Part shown: positions 20,066-32,362 of the stretch, piece after piece
How positions within the stretch are numbered: the first letter of the stretch is position 1
Layout: each line of letters starts with the position of its first letter
Origin: Cricetomys ansorgei
Taxonomy: Eukaryota; Chordata; Mammalia; Rodentia; Nesomyidae
NCBI GenBank assembly: GCA_026225945.1
Contig: JAMJFZ010000698.1
Span: 558,001 to 622,000 of the forward strand
Direction of reading: 5' to 3'
Length of the DNA stretch: 64,000 bases
Made by a program: the position numbers and the translations under genes
The notes under the pieces: generated by a model
Seen by the model: the letters and a program-made list of their open reading frames with translations, nothing else
Databases searched by the model: none
Told to the model about the DNA's origin: nothing

Positions 20066-21254
20066 CTAAATAAGACATATCACCACCCACACTGCCTACA
20101 CTTGTCCTCTACACTCCAGACACACTGAAAGAGGCTCTTCAGCCCAAACTCATCAGAACTGACAATGTGGGTGCTTGAATGCAGTCAAAAACAGATGACT
20201 AGGAGAAAGGAATAAGAAGAGTTTACACATGAAACCAACTCCACAGTTAGTATTTGCTTCTAAGATACTCAACATAGGACTGCTCCACAGCCAACAGTGG
20301 AATAGAAAATGAGCACAAATAACATATGAAATCCAAGGTAAAGTAGAAGAAATGAGTCATCCAGGGTATTGATCTGTGAGCACTGAGCATGGTAAAGGAG
20401 ATCATGTTTTAGACCTCAAACATTTAGCTCAGTTTCTCATTAATAACGATGGGGGTGGGGGAGTGATAGATATTGTGTAGTTAGAAATGAGGCATACCAG
20501 TCTGGTGTTCTCTTGGGATATTCCTGAACATTTAAAAATCACCATTTAACATGTAAAGAAACTGTGGTTCTGTCATGAGCTGGATAGTCTGATACAGCAG
20601 GATCCACGAAATGTCTGGATTTGGCCTGATTATTGATTCTCCATCCAGTGGAAGCACAGGTTTGTTTGGACATGTTGTCCAGGTGTCTGGTGCAGTGTAG
20701 ACCACACTGCGCATGCTCTATGAGTATCTGCCACTCCTCACCTGAGGCTGCCTCTCTCTGCCTTTGATTTGTTGTTACACTGCCCTGTGTGTCCCCCTGA
20801 ACTTTGTTGTGCATCCTTCCTGAAGCTACACTGCACATCTCAGTGTGAATCATCTGACTCCGTCCATGACATCATTTCTAACGGTGTTCACGTAAACAGC
20901 TTGGTGAAGTAGACCTGTGAATAATTTCACCCCAAAAGACCTCCTCCCAGGGTCCTCAATGTCCAAAAAGGAGTGACGTCATGAACCTGAGACTTACCTA
21001 CTTTACATTTATTTACCAACCTATGTTTATCACATGGACTGTGGACCTCAGATGGAGAGCTCCAGGGAAGAAGGTGTCCAAGATATCTCCAGGGACGAGG
21101 AACCACCTGGGAAACGAAGGAATAATGAACACACAAGTAACCGCTGCGTTAGGTACAGAAATAAAAGCAGAAGGGAACGTGTGGACGCCCATTTGTACGT
21201 GGATGTGCAGGGCACTGCACAGTCCACACTGCCGAGGCTTAGAGCAGAACAGAG
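20066..21254 (+). promoter_or_regulatory. Upstream region of V2R copy A
   Basis: Non-coding DNA shared with 55993-57197 upstream of copy C at high identity, and for the last 370 bp with copy B (35270-35630). A conserved TATA-like 'gaaataaaagcag' at 21158-21170 lies 97 bp before the start codon, the same distance as in B and C. The duplicated block begins near 20066. To its left the two loci differ. Confidence 0.55.
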
Positions 21255-21451
21255 ATGTTCTCTCTGATTTTCCGCTTCTTGTTTCTGAACATTCTGCTTT
21301 TCACGGCCAGTTTCATTCATCCCAGGTGTTTTTGGAAAATGAAGCAGAATGTAGACCAGGATAGAGTCTCTGAGCCAGGCTGTGTCTTCTCCTTCGGAAT
21401 AGTGAAGTGGCCTGTGGATAAAGAGTATTTCATAAACCTTCTGGATATGTC
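21255..21451 (+). CDS. V2R copy A exon 1
   Basis: Start MFSLIFRFLFLNILLFTASF, a typical hydrophobic signal peptide, then the CFWKMK motif common at V2R N-termini. Donor 'tc|gtaagt'. 197 nt, ends in phase 2. Confidence 0.8.
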
Positions 21452-23071
21452 GTAAGTTCCTTCATATTTTCCACGTAAATGTCATGATGAGTATTTCCTG
21501 CGGGGTCTAAAGATTAGGAGAAGGGCAATGCTGTGAGTCTTCTGTCCTTTCTCCCATCCTGCACACCCAGAAACACCCCTCTAATTCTTTCAGAGACATG
21601 ATACTGCTTTTCCATTTAAAATTGTTCCAGAGAGTGTTGATTTTTCTTCCAGTTAGTCTAGCACTTACAAGGCTGGAAGCTGAGTGAGAAAAGTCTCTCT
21701 AACCTAATTCATCACAAATCCCCCTCCTCTGGACAGTTTCCATAGTGCCGTGATGTCTTATCAAAAGAAACCCACAGTATTCAACGTGTTTCATCCTGAG
21801 CAGGTGCAGTGACATGGCCATGCAGAGCACGCTGAGGGTCCTTCCATCAGTCAGGAGCTCAGAGTGCATGTGCTGGGCCTGCTGATACTTGTTCCATTCC
21901 CAGCTGTGGAGATCTTCCATGTAGATATTCAGTTACTCCCTCAGATGCTCTGCACGTGGGCTGTTTGCCTCCTGAAACTGCATCAAAAATAAATGTGTGA
22001 AATCGTGAACTTCATATGCGTTCCTGTTTCTAAACTTCAATTGTATACATGTACAGCCATTGGCTTCAAAGTGTTGCCAAGTTTATTCCTTTTTGTGTCT
22101 TTAAACTAAGGGTGAAATGTATGAACTGCACATGACATTTGCCTTCTCTGAAGAGCAGGGCTGTCACTAACAGGGGTAACTAACCAATTATTCACTTGTG
22201 TCACTTGCCTGAGTGACAGCTGTGGCGGGTGATAGCTGGCAACAATTGAGAACAGGAACAGAGCGGTTACACACTGGCTCATGTTTGACACCGTTGTCAT
22301 CTCTCTTTATATATAAATTGTTTATTCTCTGCGCAGGCACACGTACCTCTGTCTCTCAGTAATTTAACTAAGTATAGCTGCATGTTCTAATGATGGGGAC
22401 AATAGACACTTTTCATAGTGTGGACTGCTGATAGTTGTTCTCAAACACAGCACTGTCGACCCCTAGGCCATTCTGAAAGCTCACGTAATGCATGTTAATG
22501 TGTGGTGTACAGGAATTAGTGTTTGATTTGTACAAGTCCTAGTCTCAAATTCCTGCTGTGTGGTACAGAAATTTCCAAGGACACTTTTCCTGTTTGGTGA
22601 TAAAGAATATTCACAAATGGCCTACTAGGGATAAAGACATCACAAATGTACACTCTAAATGGAAGACAGATTGTACTTAAATCTGAGGGTATCATTCAGA
22701 AAAAAATGGCATCTGTTTGAGGCTCATTGGCGATATGATAAGAAATGACTATGAAGGGACAACAGTTATTATTCCTCCCATCAAAAAACCTCCCACAAAG
22801 TGTAATTATTCCACTACAACTATCTTCTTGCTCGTTTTCAGTATATGAAAATATGATAATCCTTTATAGTTTATAATCTTATATTTTACAAATATGGAAT
22901 ACTGGCACATCCAAACATCAATGCAATTTCTGGTTGTTTCTGGTTCTAAGTAAGATGCTAGTGTTGTGTTAGTGTAACTGGAAAGGTAGTCAAAGGAAGT
23001 CTTCTAGAAGAACTATTTTGTTGCTCAGCTATACCCAGTGTGAATACACACATGACTGTGTGGTGTAAAAT

Positions 23072-23195
23072 AGGTGAGCCGCACTGGAGTAGTGGGGATG
23101 CCCTTAATCCTAGCATTTGGGACCTGGATCAGGTGTGTCCCTGTGCATTTGAGGTCAGCTAGTCTACAGCACGCTGTCATTCCAAGCCATGGGCT
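23072..23195 (+). repeat. Old B1-like SINE in intron 1 of copy A
   Basis: 'gcccttaatcctagcatttggg' and 'tttgaggtcagctagtctacag' are decayed B1 blocks. The same insertion is in copy C at 59022-59130, so it predates the duplication. Confidence 0.55.
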
Positions 23196-23906
23196 TCAGT
23201 GCCCTCTTCTGGCCTAAATGAGCACTGCCCTTGTCCATACATTCGCAAAGACGAATAAGATCAGTCATGTGACTTTCACGAAATTATTGTGTGTGCGATC
23301 TGAATTTATTTAAAAATAAATCTTTAAAAACATGTTTTTCTTCCTACAATAGATGATCTAGGAAGAAAAGGAGAACAAGATGAGGATGGATATTGAGAGT
23401 ATGTGTTAACTATTTTGCCCAATAAGTATAATGTAGTATCAGTACAGGGGCCAAATGCGACCTCACAAGACTACTGTAAACTCGTCCATCATTCTGCAAC
23501 TACCTTAGCCAAATCAGTGAATTTGGTACAGACTATCATAAACTCAATAAGCTAATACGTCGAGTGTATTTTTCATATTGCTCCACAATTTCAGTAAGAA
23601 GGCATGATCAGTTTTACTGTATGGTCGAAGCATTTTCCCTTGTGAGCAAGCACTCACAAAAACCAGGGATGGAAGAAGCGTTCTGTGGAAGATGCTGAAG
23701 GCACATCTCATTTATGGGGGATCCACTCTCATGAACTTTTAAAATCTTGCAAGCTTCCAGCTTCTTGTGTTAATCCAACCTCATTACTCAAGTGTCTCAA
23801 ATTTTAGGGGTTGGGAGTATGCAGTCTAGTACAGGCTAGCCCTTGTATTGACTAAAATGATCATTTGTAGATCTATGTTCATATTAAACAAAGTACCATT
23901 TTACAG

Positions 23907-24195
23907 AATACCAACGGAAAGCTACCAGTTTGCTCTGGCCATGGTTTTTTCTGTGGATGAAGTCAACCAGAACCCCAATCTTTTACCAAATGTATCTTTG
24001 GCATTTAACATGCCAGGAGACGATTGTAAGAGTGCATCCAAGATAGAAGGCCACCTACCTTTGACTGACAAAATGGGTTTGGATCCTGCTAATTATGTCT
24101 GTCAAGAAGAGATTGGGTGTTCAGTGGTGCTTACAGGACGAAAGTGGGCAACATCTGTGAATTTTATGACTCTCCTGCAGATCCACAAACCTCAG
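23907..24195 (+). CDS. V2R copy A exon 2
   Basis: Acceptor 'ttttacag', then IPTESYQFALAMVFSVDEVN, the first strand-helix of the flytrap domain, and donor 'cag|gtgagc'. 289 nt, closing the phase to zero. Confidence 0.8.
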
Positions 24196-24575
24196 GTGAG
24201 CTATCGTGGGGTGAGAATGCATGCTGTCTTGTCTCCATTGGTGCCATTACCTGAAGGTGAAGAATGGGACAGGAAGACTGGCCTTGTTTTTATGTCAGTC
24301 TACATAGTTCAAGGGTAATACTCAGAGACTTGTGGGGATTTTCACATTTCCTTATTTGAAACAGAGATGATGGAATTAGTAACAGGTAGGACAGGGTCAG
24401 GGGGTCCTAGAACTCTTGGGAGAAAAGTGTGTCTACAAGTTCTTAGGAGTGCAGTATGATTTTAACAATGGGGGAAATTGTCCATCCTGTCAACTCAAGC
24501 ATGTGCTTCACACACGTCACGGCTTTTTCTGAGAATCTAACCACTCTCTACCCCTTTGTGCTCCCTGTGTCCTAG

Positions 24576-25388
24576 GTCTTTCAGTTCACCTATGGACCTT
24601 TCAATCCTATCCTGACTGATCGTGACCAATTTCCCTATCTCTATCAGACAGCCCCCAAGGACACAACTCTAGCCCTGGCCATGGTCTCTTTGATGCTTCA
24701 CTTCCACTGGTACTGGGTTGGGCTGGTCATCTCAGACGATGACCAGGGTATCCAATTCCTCTCAGATCTGAAAAGAGAGATGGAAGAAAACACAGTCTGC
24801 TTAGCCTTTATGAACATGATCCCTGGCAACACACATTTATACATGTCAAGAGCTGAAACATATTACAACAAAGTCATGACATCATCAGCCAAGGTTGTCA
24901 TCATTTATGGTGACACAGACAATACTGTAGCTGTGAGCTTTAGATTGTGGGAATCTCGAGGTATACAGAGAATCTGGCTCACCACCTCCCAGTGGGATGT
25001 CACCACAAGTAAGAGAGACTTCACCCTTGACCCACTCCATGGGACTCTTGCTTTTGAACCCCACCATGCTGATATTTCTGGATTAAGAAATTTTGCACAG
25101 ACATTGAACCCTCTAAAACACCCAGATGAGTATCTGGCAATGCTGGAGTGGATGTCCTTTAACTGTGAAGGCTCAATATCTAACTGTAAGACTCTGAGGA
25201 ACTGCTCACCAATTACTTCACCAGAATGGCTCATGCTACAGACTTTTGACATGGCCTTTAGTGATGGCAGTTATGATGTATACAACGCTGTGTATGTTGT
25301 GGCCCATGTTTTCCATGAGCTGCATCTTCAACACAAAGATAGTCAGTCAATGGACAATGGGAAAAAGCCTGATTCTGAGTGCTCGAAG
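24576..25388 (+). CDS. V2R copy A exon 3
   Basis: Acceptor 'cctag', 813 nt (271 codons) without a stop. It carries FTYGPFNP, FHWYWVGLVISDDDQGIQFL and IWLTTSQWD, typical of the flytrap core of V2Rs. Donor 'aag|gtagtg'. Confidence 0.85.
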
Positions 25389-25849
25389 GTAGTGTTTCTT
25401 ATATTGGGTGTATTTGGTGTTATCGATGTTATATTTTTTTTAGGTGCCCAAACTGATCAGACTAAAAACTATTTTTCCCAGAAAGAAAGATTTCTGAACA
25501 TTTGCTGCCCAGGGAGTTAATGTAGATGTTGGTATAAATCTTTATTTGAAGGCAGTGGAGTGAAAGAAAGAAATTATCAATGAAGATCAGTGATTTTGTC
25601 ACAGAGCACTGAACACCAGCACACACCTGCTCTAGTGCTGGAACCATCATCAGTGCTTCCTGATGAACCTTCTCCATGATGACAAGATGCACCCTCATCC
25701 TGTAATTGTCAAATTAGTGGTAATAACTTTACCGGATGGTATTCACAAGTGATCTCACCTAATTCTGCCCCCATTGTAGGCTCTGGGGACAATGAAAGTC
25801 ATTCCACAGGAAGCACTGCTGAGATTCAGATCAGTATACACATATGTGT

Positions 25850-26320
25850 CCACATGTGTGAGTGTATGTGTATGTTTGTGTCTTTCTGTGTATAGGTGTA
25901 CATCTGTATTGCTGTGTATATATGTGTTTCTGTCTGTCTGCCTATCTTTCTTTCTGTGGATATGAGAATAAATTTTCTGCATATCAATGTCTTTCTGTGT
26001 GGATATTTTTGCTCATGTGTTTCCCCGTGTGTAGTTGTCAGTGCATGAGTTTGCCTGTGACCCTGTATGTGTTTTCTGTATCTGTGTCTGTATGTGTGTG
26101 TAACTGTGTTGTTGTTGTGTGTGTATGTTTGTATGTACATCTTATGTTTGTTAGTGTGTGCCTGTATGTATATATGTGTGTCTGGACATGTATGTGTATG
26201 TGTTTATGTGAATAAGTGTGTGGTTTATACTCTGTATGTGTGTGTGCATGTCTGTATGCGTGGTGTGTGTGTGTGTGTGTGCGTGTGCGTGTGTGTGTAT
26301 TCGTTCACTCACACAGTGCA
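25850..26320. repeat. TG-rich tract in intron 3 of copy A
   Basis: Imperfect (TG)n with interspersed tct and tat, giving long but meaningless open frames on both strands. Homologous tracts lie in the same intron of copies B and C. Confidence 0.85.
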
Positions 26321-26542
26321 GATATGTATGGCATCCATATGTATGTCTGTGCTTGTGTTTAGTAGTTTCCTCTGAGAGAACTAAAATTCAGGAAGATGAT
26401 CATGATTTCATTTATGCCTGTGTTTTCATTCAGTTTTTGCCCCTGTGTGCCTTCATAAAAGTTGCCTTTAAGATGAAATCAGAACATGTTTACTGATTTA
26501 ATCAAAAGGCACATATGCTACAGAAGGCTGCTTGTCTTTCAG

Positions 26543-26770
26543 ATGAACTCCCTGCTGAGAAAGATCGATTTCATAAATCCTGTTGGGGACAGAGTGAACA
26601 TGAACCAGAAAGAAAATCTACAGACAGAGTATGACATTTTCCACATTGGGAATTTGCCACACAGTCTTGGATTTAAGGCTCAGATAGGAAAGTTTAGCCC
26701 ATATTTCCCACGGGGTCAACAGCTCCATTTATCGGAAGACATGATGGAGTGGACCACAGGGAGTAGACAG
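26543..26770 (+). CDS. V2R copy A exon 4
   Basis: 228 nt (76 codons) with NPVGDRVNMNQKE and the end of the flytrap domain. Acceptor 'tctttcag', donor 'cag|gtgggt'. Confidence 0.8.
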
Positions 26771-27339
26771 GTGGGTCTGACCTAACTGTGCTGATGTACG
26801 TTTCATAGCAGGATCCCTAGTCAGGCAGGTCCATTTGTGCTTCCTTGTAATTTCATGAAACACCATAGATTGTCATAGGAGAATCCATTTTATAGCCTCG
26901 TATGCTATGTTTCTTGTTTTTATTGTCTTATTTGACAATTTCATGAATTCTTTGAGGATTTAAGTCAAACATCCAATGTACTTTTTATCATATCAAAACC
27001 TGTTTCTGATCTTAAAATGGAATATAAAACTGACAAGTGTCTAAATATTATTTCCAGCAAAAGGAACAATATTCTTGTGGTGCCATTCCGATTACTACAG
27101 AGTAGTTTTCTCCCTGTGCTGAATCTGTGACACAGGTGCTAAAAAGACTGAGGCTAATTGTAAATATGAGTAAAGTAAATATATGCAAGTTATGACTTCT
27201 GTTGTACAATTTTGTTTACGCCTATTCCCCAACAGGTCTTAAATTTCCAACATCTTTAACCACACACTAACATTCTCATGACCCATTTAGGTGCTCTATC
27301 AACTATACCCATGGTGTTTTCTTTCTTTTTCCTTTTAGG

Positions 27340-27535
27340 TGTTTATGGGTGCTTATTTTCTGCATGTATGTATGTGCAGCGTTGGCATGTGTTGTGCTTA
27401 TGGATGCCAGAAACATGATATGGATTCCTGAGAACTGGAGACATTACAGTGAGACATAGTAATTGCTTGAAATCAGATTGGGGTCAGCTTCATGAGCAGC
27501 AATAATTATTGACAGCTGAGCCATTTCTCCAGCTC
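27340..27535 (-). repeat. B3/B2-like SINE, antisense, intron 4 of copy A
   Basis: The plus strand ends 'gacagctgagccatttctccagctcc', the complement of a B2/B3 head. Also present in copy C at 63257-63460. Confidence 0.6.
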
Positions 27536-28059
27536 CGAATAATACCCTGTAAAAGGAATTTCACTAGAGGAAATTTCTCAGTTCCCTTAATTCATACATC
27601 GTTCACACAAACATCAAGTATATGTCTAGTTTTTTTCTGTGGGTGAAGGTATTGGTAGTAATAAAAATTTGGATTTGAGGACATTTGTAAATGAAATATT
27701 CCATTTTATGTCCTGGGTATATTATAGGTAAGAATTCTGGTGTGGATGGTTTAAAAATATCCAAACTGAATTGCCCAACTCAAAAGTGAGTTGAATTTTA
27801 AAGGCAGTAACTTGAAGAAACCTTCAAGTTTGATCTTAAATGACATCTCAGTAGTATGGTCAGATACTTTGAAATCTACAGTTAATATTCTCTATCAGAG
27901 AAATGATGAGAGTCTTTCTCAGGGAAAGAACATCTGAGCTGCAAGTGCAGCTGCTGATCTCCATATTCATTCTGAGGGCAGCAGTGAACTCTCCTGTGTC
28001 TGTTCTAAGCATGCCTCACTGGAGTAGGACAGGAACATCCACAAGGAGATCGAAGGGGA

Positions 28060-28640
28060 TTAAAAACAATGAAACTGGAGCTCTAAGCCCAAATAAACAA
28101 ATCCCAGCGCAGAAACAACAACAAAAGCACCACAAAGACATCAAAGCCATATATCTGAAAATGTTTCAGTCATGTGCCTAAATGAGATCTGTTCAATGAC
28201 ATGTTAGACAAAGAATTCAAAGGCTGATTAGCAGAACATCCCAGGAAGTCAAAGAGAACACAAATCATCTGTTGGGGAATGCAATGGGCTCACAAACACT
28301 TGCTTTCAGTAAGTGACAGAGTGAGGGTGTGAGAGAATTCCACAAACTTACAAAGCAATGATCAAACTAAAACATGTAAAGGAAAGACGAAACAAGTCAA
28401 ATTAAAATCTCAGTGAAAAGTCTCACCAAGAGAATGTTTCAAGTGAAACCCGGGATGGCAAGGCTTGAAGACAGAAGAGTCAGAAAATTCAAAGTAGGAC
28501 AAAATAGAACAATAAGGAAGAGTGAGAAACATGTGAGACCAAGAGGACATGATCAAAAGATCAAACTACAAACTGTGATTCCAGGGGAAGAAGGACGCAT
28601 CAAAGGCATCAACAGCGTACCCAGTAAAGTGTAGCAGTGA
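28060..28640 (+). repeat. L1/HAL1 ORF1-like remnant in intron 4 of copy A
   Basis: A-rich sense-strand sequence with 'gacatgatcaaaagatcaaactac' and a frame fragment HDQKIKLQTVIPGEEGRIKG, reminiscent of the L1 ORF1 RNA-binding part. The family is assigned by eye only. The left end continues into copy C's equivalent at the window edge. Confidence 0.45.
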
Positions 28641-29860
28641 TTGTCCAAAATAGGGCAGGACCTGTCGCCATCTAGAGACAGGACGCATTTGAACACCAAA
28701 CAGACAATCTCAGAAAATAACCTTCCTGTGACATATTTTTCTTCAAATTGGAGTTGTGCAACCCAAAGGGAGTACCTTGAAAGCTGAAGGAATGAAGCCC
28801 ATTTAGTAGAAAGGCCCCTTTGGATAGCAGCAGCGTCCTGCATGAGCACTACGAAAAGAGGAGATTATCAGAGATGTAACTGAAATGGTTAGAGACGTAA
28901 CTCCCAACCCGTCCTCCGATACCCAGTGAAGTTATCCTTCAGTCTTGCTGTTCTTGATTGTCAAGTTGACTACACCTGGCGTCCTGAAGAAAATCTTCAA
29001 TTCAGGTTCCCCGAGTATCTGCAGCCTCTGTAAAGCCCTTTCCCCTCAGGAAACAGTCCACCTGCCAGCCCACTACAGACCAAGTCTGTACTTCCTCAGC
29101 ACACACAAACAAACAAACACACCTAGGCTCTGCCCATTCAGCTGTTTTCCTCTTTAAACTCCACTTGTCTTGGTTTGCATTGCTAATTTCTTGGAGATAA
29201 TGTGTGTTTTCAGAGGTCTGAGGTGCTTTCTTCCATGCTTTGTATGTCCTGAATTCCTAGCTTGCTACTGTTGTTGAGATTGAACACTGACCATAAGCAA
29301 AGTAGGGAGCAAAGGGTTGGCTTTGCTCCTGGATTACAATGCAGGAATCTGGGAATGGAACTAAAGCACAGACCCTGAAAGGACACTGCTTACTGGCTTG
29401 CTCTGCTTGATTTCCAATCCAGCCCTGCCTAGGGACAGCACCGGTCACAGTGGGCCTGTCACTTCTACCTCAATTACCAAATAATAAAAAGCTTCAGAGA
29501 TATGGTGACAGGCTAGGCCAATGGAGGAAGTTTTTCATTTAAACTTCCCTCTTTCTCTGTACCGTGACAGTAATGAACTAGAAAACTGGGTTGCAAGATC
29601 TGTGGTGTTTTCACATAGCACACCACCAGTTCTTGTTTCCAAATTTCTAGGGGTTGAGAAGCAACTCAACTTCTCATCATTTCTTCCAAATATATATATA
29701 TATATATATGTTTGGTGTTATAGAATGTACCGAGTGAAATGTGGTCACTCAATTGATGTATGTGAAATAAGCTTATTAATATATCAACATGCTGATATAA
29801 CATAGTTATGGAGGGAGAAGCTGAAAGTCTCGACATCATCGTGTGTGTTATTTTCCACAG
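28641..29860. other. Rest of intron 4 of copy A
   Basis: No gene seen. There is a short (TA)n at 29690-29709. A longer TA/TG tract sits at the matching place of copy B (45650-45820). Confidence 0.4.
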
Positions 29861-29984
29861 ATGCCGCCCTCTGTGTGCAGTGTTGACTGTGGTCCTGGAT
29901 TCAGAAAATTCTGGCAGGAGGGAATGTCATTCTGCTGTTTTGATTGCAAGCCTTGTCCAGAAAATGAAATTTCTAATGAGACAA
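29861..29984 (+). CDS. V2R copy A exon 5 (cysteine-rich domain)
   Basis: 124 nt starting MPPSVCSVDCGPGFRKFWQEG, with the conserved cysteines CCFDCKPCPENE. Acceptor 'ttccacag', donor 'caa|gtgagt'. Phase 1. Confidence 0.85.
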
Positions 29985-30069
29985 GTGAGTGTTTGCAGTA
30001 GGGATAAATTCTTAGAACACTAAATGCCACAAAAATTAAACAGAATATTTTTAGTATTACTTTAATTAT

Positions 30070-30255
30070 GTGCATGTGTGTGGAGTCAGTGGCACGTGCA
30101 TACAAGTGCAGCTGCAGGTGAGAGGTCCCTGATTCCCGGGAGTTAGAGTTACCAGCAGTGTGAGACACCTGACCTGGGTGCTGGGAAGTGATTTCAGATG
30201 CCCTGAAAGAGCTGTACATTCTCCTCACTGCTCAGCCAACTTTAAGCTCCTCAAG
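30070..30255 (-). repeat. B3-like SINE, antisense, intron 5 of copy A
   Basis: 'acctgacctgggtgctgggaag' then 'tcactgctcagccaact' match a decayed antisense B3. Copy B has a counterpart at 48125-48305. Confidence 0.5.
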
Positions 30256-31458
30256 CAAATTGACTACTTGCAGCTGTGCATAAATGCCTTGTTCTGGATA
30301 AAAAGGTTTAAAATCCGGGAAGCACATCCACACTGTCAGCCACTGTGCAATGATTGGGCCCTGTGCAAACATGTTTCCTAGACTTTCCACAGTGGGGATT
30401 ACAGCTTATGAATGGCATCTGTTGCTCAACACCAGCATCCTGTATCACCACTCTCTCTGGAGGGCTCTGTGCTCTATTGTTCTTGCAGGGTTATCAACGT
30501 CTGCTTTGCCCTGTAGTGCATTCACAGAGCCCAGGTCTCACAGGCATGGGAATCAGGGAAAGAGGAAAGTGCTGTCTGCTCCCAAAGGTGAAGGAATCAA
30601 GATGCAGAGATGTTCAGTGCTGAGTATGTAGGGAGACTTCTGTGCTTAGTGATAAGATTATTTCTTATTATGAACAAATCTGTGGAGTTTGATGTCCTTT
30701 CTGCCAGATGAGGACAGAACTTATGACATACTTATTTAGTTTATTCCTTTCATTATTTTACTTTTTGGAATTTTCAAACATTCATATTATATTTACGTTA
30801 CTTGTACCCCTTACTCTCATGTTTCGACTTCCCCCAGACAAACGCAATCACTCTCAAATTCAGGAGTTCTTCCTCCTCTTTATTTTTTCAACACATAGCA
30901 CATAGACACACATACAGCCTACTGATTCCTTCAGTGGGGCTTTCCTGTAAATAAGATTGTACAGGCGAATTGAAACTATAAAACCTATCACAGGTCTTGT
31001 CCCAGTAGAAAATAGAGTCCTGTCCCAGTAGAAGACAAGATAGGTCTTGTCCAGTAGCAGACAGAAAGATGCCAGGAAACACTGACACCACAGGATCAAT
31101 GACTTTAAAATGAACACGGTTAAACTGTGACTGAGGAATTTAGCTTCCATGAATTCACCAGTGTAAATCATTTTAGGACAGCGTCCACCATTTCCTAAGA
31201 AGTCCTTGCTCTCTGACAACATAAGCAATGATGTCATCACCATCCAGGTAAATAGACAAAGGAGTGATGTTTTGGTTTCCCTTCCCGGAAGGCCATGGAC
31301 GTTATGAAATGGAAGCATCACTGTGTAGCACTGTCCTTCAGTTACGTCCTCAACAACAAAATCTGGATGTTGCAATGCTTTTCCAGATTTCTTACTGGAA
31401 ATATCCTCTCCAGAAAAATGCTGAAGCCACACTGATGATGATTTCTTGTCTCCATCAG

Positions 31459-32362
31459 ATTTGGAACACTGTGTGAGGTGCCCAGAGGACCACTATGCCA
31501 ACACAGAGCAGAACACCTGCCTTCCCAAAGCTGTGATCTTTCTGACCTATGAAGATCCCTTAGGGGTGGCCTTGACATTCATGGCCTTGTGCTTCTCTGC
31601 ATTCTCAGCTATGGTTCTTATGGTCTTTGTGAAGCACCAAGACACCCCATTGTGAAGGCCAATAACCGAAGTCTTAGCTACGTACTGCTCATCTCCCTCA
31701 TCTTCTGTTTCCTCTGTTCTTTGCTGTTCATTGGCCATCCCAACTCTGCCACGTGCATCCTGCAGCAAATCACATTTGGAGTTGCATTCACTGTGGCTGT
31801 TTCCACTGTGTTGGCCAAAACAGTTACTGTGGTTCTGGCTTTCAAAGTCACAGCCCCTGGAAGAATGATGAGGGGCTTCCTGGTTTCAGGAGCACCTAAC
31901 TACATCATTCCTGTCTGCTCCATCATCCAAGTTATCCTCTGTACAACCTGGCTGGGAGTTTCTCCTCCTTCTGTTGACATCGATGCACACACAGTGCATG
32001 GCCAAATCATCATTGTGTGCAACAAGGGTTCAGTCACCGCCTTCTACTGTGTGCTGGGATACCTGGGCTCCCTGGCCCTGGGCAGCTTCACTGTGGCTTT
32101 CTTGGCCAGGAACCTGCCTGACACATTCAATGAAGCCAAGCTCCTTACATTCAGCATGCTGGTGTTCTGCAGTGTCTGGGTTACATTCCTCCCTGTCTAC
32201 CATAGCACCAAGGGCAAGGTCATGGTGGCTGTGGAAGTCTTCTCCATCTTGGCTTCCAGTGCAGGGCTGCTAGGATTCATCTTTGTCCCCAAGTGCTACA
32301 TCATTTTGTTCAGACCATACAGAAATTCTCTTCAAAAGATCAGGGAGAAAGCACCTTCCTGA
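31459..32362 (+). pseudogene. V2R copy A exon 6, seven-transmembrane domain with frameshift
   Basis: Starts after 'catcag' with LEHCVRCPEDHYAN, then helix 1. The frame is lost at about 31645-31650. From there the second frame is open to the stop at 32360-32362 and reads helices 2-7, with [40 protein letters not shown] and the C-terminal FVPKCYII, all family signatures. Confidence 0.85.

Larger units (their letters stand above)
21255..32362 (+). pseudogene. Vmn2r: Vomeronasal type 2 receptor copy A, one frameshift
   Basis: Six exons in the standard V2R layout: signal peptide and first ligand-domain segment (21255-21451), then 23907-24195, 24576-25388, 26543-26770, 29861-29984 and 31459-32362. 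Together about 850 codons, the usual family size. Exons 1-4 encode the extracellular Venus-flytrap domain, exon 5 the cysteine-rich domain, and exon 6 the seven membrane helices. All junctions have GT-AG sites and the phases agree. Exon 6 is 904 nt where phase requires 905. A one-base deletion at about 31645-31650 (in 'gacaccccattgtg', where copy B has 'gtcacccccactgtg') puts the frame onto a TGA at once, just after helix 1. All else is open. V2Rs are class C GPCRs of basal vomeronasal neurons that detect peptide and protein pheromones. It is likely a recently dead gene. Confidence 0.85.

Noticed and set aside
20539..20853. Antisense frame upstream of copy A that also exists upstream of copy C (56484-56819)
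   Set aside because: The C-terminal 60 residues agree only because the DNA is a recent duplicate. The N-terminal halves differ by frame-changing indels, so there is no sign of coding constraint.
30860..31432. 190-codon minus-strand frame overlapping V2R copy A intron 5 and its border with exon 6
   Set aside because: It has a hydrophobic middle but is not kept in the homologous DNA of copy B, has no known domain, and lies over repeated 'cttgtcccagtagaa' units.
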